NCBI GenBank assembly: GCA_030691865.1
Contig: JAUYDL010000043.1
Coordinates: 1 to 9,408 of the forward strand
Length of the DNA: 9,408 bases
Direction of reading: 5' to 3'
From: Candidatus Omnitrophota bacterium
GTDB lineage: Bacteria > Omnitrophota > Gorgyraeia > Gygaellales > Profunditerraquicolaceae
Positions 1-5,414 of the stretch are shown in pieces (position 1 is the stretch's first letter; each line of letters opens with the position of its first letter). Under the pieces are notes generated by a model. The model saw only the letters and a program-made list of their open reading frames with translations, made no database searches and was not told the origin of the DNA. Position numbers and translations under genes: made by a program.

Positions 1-625
1 TAGCTTCCGACCTGATCAAGCTGCCGCCCCAGTTAAGGCTTTTGCCCGTAAGCACACTTGAGAATTCATTACGCAGTCTCTTGTATTGGCCAAACAAATA
101 TCCGATCTCACGGCCGCCCACACCGATATCTCCGGCAGGCACATCTGTATCTGAGCCAATATACCTCTCTAGCTCGATCATAAAACTTTGGCAGAACTTC
201 ATTACTTCATTATCCGACTTTCCTTTAGGATCAAAATCTGAGCCGCCTTTTCCGCCCCCCATAGGTAAAGTGGTAAGCGCATTCTTAAAAACCTGCTCAA
301 AAGCTAAAAATTTCAATATACCTAAGTTTACACTAGGATGAAAACGCAATCCGCCTTTATACGGCCCGATGGCGCTGCTCATCTGGATACGATAACCACG
401 GTTAATTTGAATTTCTCCTTGATCATCAAGCCAAGGAACACGAAATATTATTGTCCTTTCCGGTTCAATCATTTTTTCCAATATCTTGGCTTTCTGATAT
501 TTAGGGTTTTTTTCGATAAAAGGCATTACTGACTCCACAACCTCTCTTACTGCCTGATGAAATTCCACCTCACCCGGGTTCCTCTGTACTACCAGATCCA
601 TAAACTCTTCGATTTTCTTGGCCAT
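1..625 (-). CDS. gdhA: NADP-type glutamate dehydrogenase, N-terminal part (cut by window start)
   Basis: Translating the minus strand from the ATG at 623-625 gives 208 codons with no stop before the window edge, so this is the N-terminal part of a protein usually near 450 residues. It matches hexameric glutamate dehydrogenase, which reductively aminates 2-oxoglutarate to glutamate, usually with NADPH, in the cytosol. Visible signatures are IGPYKGGLRFHPS (about residues 86-98, substrate-binding lysine at 90), PMGGGKGGSDFDPKG (121-135, active-site lysine near 126), PAGDIGVGGREIGYLFGQY (163-181, catalytic Asp near 166) and LNWGGSLIR (197-205). The NAD(P)-binding domain lies outside, so cofactor choice is inferred from family similarity. 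The start has a strong AGGAG 7 bases upstream. Only 12 bases separate it from the nfnB stop, so the two genes are very probably co-transcribed. That would place an NADPH-using enzyme beside an NADPH-producing one. Confidence 0.95.
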   Translation of the reverse strand, partial: MAKKIEEFMDLVVQRNPGEVEFHQAVREVVESVMPFIEKNPKYQKAKILEKMIEPERTIIFRVPWLDDQGEIQINRGYRIQMSSAIGPYKGGLRFHPSVNLGILKFLAFEQVFKNALTTLPMGGGKGGSDFDPKGKSDNEVMKFCQSFMIELERYIGSDTDVPAGDIGVGGREIGYLFGQYKRLRNEFSSVLTGKSLNWGGSLIRSEA

Positions 626-637
626 CTGCTCTCTCCT

Positions 638-2059
638 TTATTTTTTAGAAAGCTTACCAATTATTGACTGGGCTGCCTTTTTGGCCATCCCCATCGCTTC
701 AATAACTGTGCCTTCTCCCCCCACAATGTCCCCACCGGCAAAAACCCCTTTAATCGAACTCTCCATGGTTTCAGCGTCGACGATAACATCTGAATACTTA
801 TCTGTCTTTAATTCCGGAGTGGCGTTAATTAAAATTTGATTTGCTTTTAGCCCCACGGCAATCACCGATAAATCGCAATTCATCTCAAACTCGCTGCCCT
901 CTATAACTATCGGCCTTCTTCTGCCTGAGCTATCCGGTTCTCCTAACTTAGACCTAAGACAAATCAATTTCCTGACAAACCCCTGGTCGTCTCCAATAAA
1001 TTCTTTTGGCTGCACCAGAAATTCAAACTTTATCCCCTCTTCCTTGGCATGCTCAATCTCCAAGCGCCTGGCCGGCATCTGGACCTCTGTGCGCCGGTAA
1101 ATAATCGTAGTATTCAGCGGATATCCTTTTAACTTTTGCAGCCGCAAGGCAACTCTAGCCGCATCCATGGCGGTATTGCCGCCGCCAACAATCAAAACAT
1201 TCTTACCGATATTAACGGGAGTATGAAATTCAGGAAATTTATAAGCCAACATAAGATTCACGCGAGTTAAAAATTCATTCGCGGAATAAATATTGCAAAG
1301 ATTTTCCCCCTTAATCCCCAGAAAAGAAGGTACCCCGGCACCTAAGCCCAGAAAGATATTAGCATATCCCTGGCTGAATAGATCGCCAACGGTTTTAGCC
1401 TTGCCCACTAAAAAATTAGTAATGAAGTTTACCCCTAATTTTTTGAGATAATTTATCTCAAAATCCAAAACATCCCAAGGCAGCCTGAAAGGAGGAATGC
1501 CATATCTTAAAACCCCGCCGGTTTTATGCAGGCTTTCAAAAATATCAACCTTGATTCCTTTGCGCGCTAATTCTCCGGCACAACATAAGCCTGCCGGCCC
1601 AGAACCCACTACTGCTACTTTAAATTTAGAAAACTTTTCCTCTTTTTCTACCGGGACATCTAGATTATTATTCTTGCCATAATCTCCGACAAAACGTTCT
1701 AGAAAATGAATATTGATCGCTCCTTCAGAGGCAAAAGGCGCATCTTTCTTGGTCAGTATACAGGTTTTACAGCATTGGTATTCAGCCGGACAAACTCTTC
1801 CGCAGATAGAGGGGAAATTGTTTTTTTCTCTGATAGTAAAATATGCGGCCCGGTAATCATTTTGCGTAATATGGTAAATAAATTTCTTTATATCAATACC
1901 CACCGGACAACCGCTGATGCAAACAGGGTCTTTACACTGCAGGCATCTTGAGGCTTCCAGCAAGGCCTCTTCTTCAGAGTAACCCTTCATTACCTCCTCA
2001 AAATTACCCACCCTTATTTCCGCAGGCACCTCTCTAACTTTTACCGGTTCTTTTTTCAT
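638..2059 (-). CDS. nfnB: NfnB: large subunit of NADH-dependent ferredoxin:NADP+ oxidoreductase (GltD-like)
   Basis: This 473-residue flavoprotein belongs to the glutamate-synthase small-subunit family. The adjacent NfnA-type partner identifies it as NfnB, the NADPH-side subunit of the electron-bifurcating transhydrogenase that couples NADPH oxidation to NAD+ and ferredoxin reduction, and the reverse. The N-terminal iron-sulfur domain has cysteines at 39, 42, 47 and 51 (CLQCKDPVCISGC) and a second group at 86, 90, 96, 97 and 100. FAD binding is shown by VVGSGPAG (150-157), NADP(H) binding by VGGGNTAMDAAR (291-302), and the C-terminal flavin motif by GVFAGGDIVGGEGTVIEAMG (438-457). Length is normal and no key motif is missing. 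The ATG at 2057-2059 has no clear Shine-Dalgarno sequence, because the bases just upstream belong to an inserted hairpin repeat and an A/T stretch. A free-standing GltD-like or sulfide dehydrogenase role is the main alternative. Confidence 0.93.
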   Translation of the reverse strand: MKKEPVKVREVPAEIRVGNFEEVMKGYSEEEALLEASRCLQCKDPVCISGCPVGIDIKKFIYHITQNDYRAAYFTIREKNNFPSICGRVCPAEYQCCKTCILTKKDAPFASEGAINIHFLERFVGDYGKNNNLDVPVEKEEKFSKFKVAVVGSGPAGLCCAGELARKGIKVDIFESLHKTGGVLRYGIPPFRLPWDVLDFEINYLKKLGVNFITNFLVGKAKTVGDLFSQGYANIFLGLGAGVPSFLGIKGENLCNIYSANEFLTRVNLMLAYKFPEFHTPVNIGKNVLIVGGGNTAMDAARVALRLQKLKGYPLNTTIIYRRTEVQMPARRLEIEHAKEEGIKFEFLVQPKEFIGDDQGFVRKLICLRSKLGEPDSSGRRRPIVIEGSEFEMNCDLSVIAVGLKANQILINATPELKTDKYSDVIVDAETMESSIKGVFAGGDIVGGEGTVIEAMGMAKKAAQSIIGKLSKK

Positions 2060-2073
2060 AATTTTAAAAACTA

Positions 2074-2127
2074 GGGGACGGTTCTGTTTTTCTAGAATTA
2101 AACTCTGGGAAAAATAGAACCGTCCCC
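2074..2127 (-). repeat. REP-like 54-bp hairpin overlapping the nfnA stop codon
   Basis: Two 19-base arms (2074-2092 and 2109-2127) are inverted complements except for one position, which can form a G-U pair. They enclose a 16-base loop. The outer 12 bases, GGGGACGGTTCT, are a perfect match. The repeat fills most of the gap between nfnA and nfnB and extends into nfnA, encoding its last nine residues. From memory, this GGGGACGGTTCT-type palindrome resembles REP-like repeats or ends associated with small (RAYT/IS200-type) transposases in environmental bacteria, but no transposase is present here. In the mRNA sense the stem is followed by UAGUUUUU, so it could act as a partial terminator, a pause site or a 3'-end stabiliser between the two cistrons. 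Confidence 0.85.
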
Positions 2128-2976
2128 GTTATTTTTCTTCAAATTACAAATATGCTTCTCTTGAACACTATACACCTTATTTCTCTTTTCAAGTTCTTCC
2201 CAATCAACACCATGACCATCAAAATCCGGCCCATCAACACAACTAAATTTTACCTCGCCAAAAACGCTTACCCGGCAACAGCCGCACATTCCAGTGGCAT
2301 CAACCATCAGCGCATTTGACGAAACTAGAGTTTTAATTTGATATTCCTTACTTATCCCTGCCACCATTTTCATCATGGGAATCGGGCCGACAGAATAAAT
2401 CAAATCGTATTTATCCTTACTTAAAAGTTCCTTGAGCATATCAGTAGTAAAACCTTTCCTGCCGTAAGAACCATCATCAGTCATAATATAAATCTGATCA
2501 GATGCACTTTTAAGTTCAGCTTCCAAGATAAGCAGGTCTTTATTCCGGGAACCCAGAATAGTAGTAATATGATTGCCTGCCTGACCAGCAGGCAGGCCTG
2601 CTTTTTTTAACGCGCGGGCTACCGGCAGGATCTCGGCAATCCCTACTCCTCCGCCAACCAGAATTATTTTTCCGTATTTCTTGATCTCTGTAGGATGCCC
2701 TAAAGGCCCCACTAAAGAATAAAGTGAATCTCCGGGATTTAATCTACCTAAACTCTGAGTAGTAAAACCTGCCTCCTGAAAAATCAAACTCAGGGTACCT
2801 TTTATTTTATCCGTATTCACTAAGGTCAAAGGGATACGTTCTCCATTTTCGCTAGCCATTAACATCACAAACTGTCCTGGCTGAGCGTTAGCTGCGATAT
2901 CCGGAGAAAAAATATCCAATTGCTTAATCTTTACCCCTGCGACATCTTTAATAATCTGCTTATTGAGTATTTTCAT
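2098..2976 (-). CDS. nfnA: NfnA: FAD/[2Fe-2S] small subunit of the bifurcating transhydrogenase
   Basis: From the ATG at 2974-2976 the product has 292 residues and matches NfnA, also annotated as ferredoxin-NADP reductase subunit alpha or SudB, the NAD(H)-side subunit partnering NfnB. Domains in order: a flavin-binding beta-barrel with RIPLTL (47-52), a nucleotide domain with GKIILVGGGVGIAEILPVA (102-120), and a C-terminal [2Fe-2S] site. That site has Asp226, Cys231, Cys234 and Cys246 (VDATGMCGCCRV, FSCVDGPDFDGH), fitting the known three-Cys/one-Asp ligation. Cys233 is an extra cysteine where alanine is usual. Residues about 127-134 (GLPAGQAG) come from an inserted 23-bp palindrome. The C-terminal GDGSIFPRV comes from the hairpin repeat. 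An in-frame TTG at 3015 would add 13 residues, but it directly follows a terminator U-tract and has no ribosome site. The chosen ATG fits the family N-terminus (MKILNKQ) better, though its Shine-Dalgarno is weak. Confidence 0.92.
   Translation of the reverse strand: MKILNKQIIKDVAGVKIKQLDIFSPDIAANAQPGQFVMLMASENGERIPLTLVNTDKIKGTLSLIFQEAGFTTQSLGRLNPGDSLYSLVGPLGHPTEIKKYGKIILVGGGVGIAEILPVARALKKAGLPAGQAGNHITTILGSRNKDLLILEAELKSASDQIYIMTDDGSYGRKGFTTDMLKELLSKDKYDLIYSVGPIPMMKMVAGISKEYQIKTLVSSNALMVDATGMCGCCRVSVFGEVKFSCVDGPDFDGHGVDWEELEKRNKVYSVQEKHICNLKKNNGDGSIFPRV
2575..2597. repeat. 23-bp palindromic insert, copy 1 (inside nfnA)
   Basis: Nine-base perfect inverted arms, GCCTGCCTG (2575-2583) and CAGGCAGGC (2589-2597), flank a 5-base centre, ACCAG. 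The element is the exact reverse complement of the one at 3505-3527. It is much richer in G+C than its surroundings and encodes the GLPAGQAG stretch of NfnA. That stretch interrupts an otherwise ordinary family segment (ALKKAG / NHITTILGSRNKD) between two secondary-structure elements. The reading frame is kept. Confidence 0.9.
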
Positions 2977-3023
2977 ATCTGATTTTGCCTGAGAAAGTGC
3001 CTCAATTTTATGCAAAAATATAT

Positions 3024-3055
3024 AAAAAATGACGCCCGAAGAATTTCGGACGCCA
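3024..3055 (-). terminator. Intrinsic terminator between hydG and nfnA
   Basis: Read on the minus strand, an 11-bp stem (3045-3055 with 3030-3040, two G-U pairs, loop ATTC) is followed at once by six T residues (3024-3029) and more A/T. This is a textbook Rho-independent terminator shape on the coding strand. It lies 108 bases downstream of the hydG stop, about 23 bases downstream of a predicted start site, and 48 bases upstream of the chosen nfnA ATG. It may end the hydG transcript, attenuate nfnA, or both. Confidence 0.75.
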
Positions 3056-3084
3056 CTGTCCTTTGCTGCTTCAAAACCAAATGC

Positions 3085-3113
3085 ATATTATTACTAAACG
3101 CCATATTTGTCAA
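3085..3113 (-). promoter_or_regulatory. Predicted sigma70-type promoter upstream of nfnA
   Basis: On the minus strand TTGACA (3108-3113) is a perfect -35 box. It is followed after exactly 17 bases by TAATAT (3085-3090), a four-of-six match to the -10 consensus. The predicted start, near 3078, is followed by about 100 bases of leader before the nfnA ATG, and that leader contains the terminator at 3024-3055. The box lies between hydG and nfnA, outside any gene, as expected for an independent nfnAB-gdhA promoter. No Rex-type operator (TTGTGAAN4TTCACAA-like) is visible around it. Confidence 0.55.
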
Positions 3114-3162
3114 GTTTTATCCTTATTCAACCAGCTTAACTACTCCACCTTTATCGGATAGA

Positions 3163-4572
3163 TTAAACATATTCATCCCTTACCCCGGAATCTACATGGC
3201 TAAAGAAGAGCTTTAGCATATCCTGATCAACATTATCCAGTTTGTTAAAATAACGCTCAATCATTTTGTACCCGGCCTGCTTAACTTTAGCTGATGCAAA
3301 ATCATCAAGATATTCTTGCAGGGTAATTAAAGCATTCACGCTGCATTTACCTTTGATTGTTCCGGGTTTAGCTAACTGCATAAAAGTTTCGCCGGTTCTT
3401 TCCATGCGATAACAGGCAGCGCAAAAACTGGGGATATAATCATGGGCGATCAAAGTCCCCACGATCTCATCCAGACTGCGCTGGTCTCCAAGAGAAAACT
3501 GACTGCCTGCCTGCTGGTCAGGCAGGCATGCCTGCTCTTTATCACCGGCAGAGTATCCTCCGGGGGAGGTATTAGATTCAGCGCTAATCTGAGAAACTCC
3601 TAAACTAAGCAATGTATCGCGCATCAAAGCATTCTCACGGGTAGTCATAATGATCCCGGCATAGGAAATAGAAAGCCTTAAAATCGCAACCACCTTTTTA
3701 AACTCATCATCAGAGATCTTATAGGGAGGCCTCAAAGACAGCTCTGCGCCCTCTGCCGGCTCAATGCGCGGCACAGAAATAGTGTGCGGCCCTACGCCAA
3801 ACTTCTCCTCCATATGCTCAATATGTGAAAGCAGTCCTAATGTCTCAAAACGCCAGTCAAATAAACCATAAAGCGCGCCAATTCCTATATCATCTATCCC
3901 TGCTGTAAATGCACGATCAACTGCATCGATCCTATTGTCAGGATCACTCTTGGGACCTTTAGGATGCATGCGACGATAGGTTTGCTCATGGTAAGTTTCC
4001 TGAAAAATCTGATAAGTGCCTATCCCGGATTGCTTAAGCTTCTTAAACTCATTGATGCTTAAGGGAGCACAATTAACATTAACTCTTTTAATTTTATTCT
4101 TACCCACTTCCGCAGCATAAATAGCCTTAATTGCTTCGGTATAATAATCTATATTTGATTTTCCGCTTGGCGCCTCTTCGCCACAAACCATAAGTATTCT
4201 TTTGTGACCGCGGTTTAACAGCCACTCTGTCTGGGCATTAATCTCATCAACAGTCAAAGCCTTGCGTTTAATTAGCGGATTATCCGACTTAAAAGCACAA
4301 TACAAACAGGAATTAACACATAGATTACTGATATAGAGCGGCACAAATAAAACTACCCTCCTGCCGTAAATGGTATCTTTAACAAAACTTGCCGCGGCGA
4401 ATATTTTTTGAATATCTTCCGGATCCTTCACCGACAGTAGCGCCGCAGACTCCTTGAGAGTTAAGCGCTTAAGCGACTTAGCCTTATCCAAAATAATATC
4501 CAGCTGGCAACCATCAAGCTTAGCCGCATCAGCTAATAAATAATTTATCTTCTCTTCATTAATATATTTCAT
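3163..4572 (-). CDS. hydG: HydG: radical SAM tyrosine lyase of H-cluster maturation
   Basis: The 469-residue product has the full length and both cluster signatures of HydG. HydG cleaves tyrosine to p-cresol and dehydroglycine and turns the latter into CO and CN- on an auxiliary iron, giving the organometallic precursor of the [FeFe] H-cluster. The radical SAM motif is Cys85-x3-Cys89-x2-Cys92 (CVNSCLYC). The C-terminal auxiliary site is Cys384-x2-Cys387-x22-Cys410, exactly HydG spacing, with the family motif CYRMERTGETFM. His263 in GPHTISVPR may be the dangler-iron ligand, by family analogy. This argues against the shorter relative ThiH. Residues 348-356 (ACLPDQQAG) come from an inserted 23-bp palindrome in a variable loop just before QFSLGDQRSLDEIV. 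The ATG has GAGG seven bases upstream. The gene follows rex by 48 bases and is probably in the same transcript. No hydA or hydF is seen in this window. Confidence 0.95.
   Translation of the reverse strand: MKYINEEKINYLLADAAKLDGCQLDIILDKAKSLKRLTLKESAALLSVKDPEDIQKIFAAASFVKDTIYGRRVVLFVPLYISNLCVNSCLYCAFKSDNPLIKRKALTVDEINAQTEWLLNRGHKRILMVCGEEAPSGKSNIDYYTEAIKAIYAAEVGKNKIKRVNVNCAPLSINEFKKLKQSGIGTYQIFQETYHEQTYRRMHPKGPKSDPDNRIDAVDRAFTAGIDDIGIGALYGLFDWRFETLGLLSHIEHMEEKFGVGPHTISVPRIEPAEGAELSLRPPYKISDDEFKKVVAILRLSISYAGIIMTTRENALMRDTLLSLGVSQISAESNTSPGGYSAGDKEQACLPDQQAGSQFSLGDQRSLDEIVGTLIAHDYIPSFCAACYRMERTGETFMQLAKPGTIKGKCSVNALITLQEYLDDFASAKVKQAGYKMIERYFNKLDNVDQDMLKLFFSHVDSGVRDEYV
3505..3527. repeat. 23-bp palindromic insert, copy 2 (inside hydG)
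   Basis: Arms GCCTGCCTG (3505-3513) and CAGGCAGGC (3519-3527) flank CTGGT. The whole 23 bases are the exact reverse complement of 2575-2597, so this is the same element in the opposite orientation, about 0.9 kb away in the neighbouring gene. It encodes the CLPDQQAG part of HydG without breaking the frame. The identity extends one further base on one side (24 in total). Confidence 0.9.
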
Positions 4573-4620
4573 AACATTGCCTCGTTCGATAGCGGGTGAC
4601 GATGGCTGGACTCAAGGACG

Positions 4621-5310
4621 CTACATGCGGCCGAAAGACTTCTTATTTGCATCTATTTTTCCTTTTGCTTTAGTTGATGCATTAACGAAATAAATAAGAT
4701 TCTCTAGCTCCACCTCGAGATTAACATTATTTATTACACAATCATCATTCCCACGTAAACATATAGGAGCAAAATTTAATACCCCTTTAATCCCTGCCGA
4801 AAGCATAATATCAACTACCTGCTGAGCAGCAACATCCGGAACTGTAATAATCCCGATTTTGATATTATTTTTCCGCACAAACTCCGGCAGATATTCAAGA
4901 GGTAAAACCGGTGTTTTCTCCTTTTGCTTTATCATTTGGTTGTCCGAATGATTAAATTTTGTCGAATCAATATCAAAAGCAGCAACAATTTTAATCTCCT
5001 CTTTCTCAAAACCAGTATAGTGTGTAAGGGCAGTACCAAGTTTACCTAAACCAACGATAATCACCTTTTGCAGTTCATCCTTACCTAAAATAATATTGAG
5101 TTTTTCAATTAATTCATCGATCTTGTAGCCACCGCGTTTATTCCCCGAAATACCAAAGATAGAAAAATCCTTACGCACCTGTGAAGCAGTCGCCTCAATG
5201 GCATCAGCCAAATTATCTGAAAAAACCCTTACAAAACCTGACAATTTCAGGCGATAAAGCGCGTTCTTATACTTAGAAAGCCGCATAATACAAAGTTTGT
5301 TCGTTTTCAT
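4621..5310 (-). CDS. rex: Rex, NADH/NAD+-sensing transcriptional repressor
   Basis: This 229-residue protein is a clear Rex. The N-terminal winged helix-turn-helix includes LSKYKNALYRLKLSGFVRVF (11-30) and the recognition segment TASQVRKDFSIFG (41-53), then GISGNKRGGYKIDEL. A Rossmann NAD(H) domain begins at VIIVGLGKLGTAL (83-95), with AFDID further on, then IGIITVPDVAAQ and the dimerising C-terminal helix NNVNLEVELENLIYFV. Rex binds DNA when NAD+ dominates and releases it as NADH rises, typically derepressing hydrogenase, fermentation and redox-balance genes. A short basic tail (about STKAKGKIDANKKSFGRM) follows the usual end. The ATG at 5308-5310 has AGGGA about ten bases upstream. It lies between hydE-like and hydG genes, so autoregulation with the hydrogenase genes is likely, but I could not find a canonical Rex operator in the window. 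Confidence 0.95.
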   Translation of the reverse strand: MKTNKLCIMRLSKYKNALYRLKLSGFVRVFSDNLADAIEATASQVRKDFSIFGISGNKRGGYKIDELIEKLNIILGKDELQKVIIVGLGKLGTALTHYTGFEKEEIKIVAAFDIDSTKFNHSDNQMIKQKEKTPVLPLEYLPEFVRKNNIKIGIITVPDVAAQQVVDIMLSAGIKGVLNFAPICLRGNDDCVINNVNLEVELENLIYFVNASTKAKGKIDANKKSFGRM

Positions 5311-5347
5311 ATTTTGATTTTCCCTAAATTCTAACTACTGTTTTTTT

Positions 5348-5373
5348 CGCTTTTGCTTTTCGCTTTTGCTTTT
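5348..5373. repeat. Two perfect tandem copies of a 13-bp unit upstream of rex
   Basis: CGCTTTTGCTTTT occurs twice head to tail (5348-5360 and 5361-5373) and is preceded by seven T residues. It lies in the 104-bp gap between the hypC-hydE stop and rex. On the coding strand it makes a purine-rich, A-rich leader stretch. No hairpin is formed. It may be slippage-prone spacer sequence or a protein-binding site; nothing in the sequence decides this. Confidence 0.8.
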
Positions 5374-5390
5374 GACCTTGATTTTTCTTA

Positions 5391-5411
5391 CCTACTACCT
5401 ACTATCTACTA
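5391..5411. repeat. Imperfect 7-bp tandem repeat, three units
   Basis: CCTACTA, CCTACTA and TCTACTA follow each other just downstream of the hypC-hydE stop codon. Together with the 13-bp repeats they make most of this intergenic gap low in complexity. No promoter or terminator could be supported in the gap. Confidence 0.7.
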
Positions 5412-5414
5412 TAT

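Noticed and set aside
2977..3015. TTG start at 3015 extending NfnA by 13 residues
   Set aside because: It lies nine bases after the terminator U-tract, has no ribosome site, and adds residues not typical of the family; the ATG at 2976 fits the NfnA N-terminus.
3123..3170. A 15-codon minus-strand frame (MFNLSDKGGVVKLVE) starting inside the hydG stop region with AAGGGA six bases upstream
   Set aside because: It has a plausible ribosome site and position for a leader peptide, but it is very short, lies upstream of the predicted promoter, has no run of regulatory codons, and matches nothing I recognise. Conservation across relatives would be needed.
3163..4572. ThiH (thiamine tyrosine lyase) instead of HydG
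   Set aside because: ThiH lacks the C-terminal Cx2Cx22C auxiliary-cluster domain, which is complete here, and there are no thiamine genes nearby.
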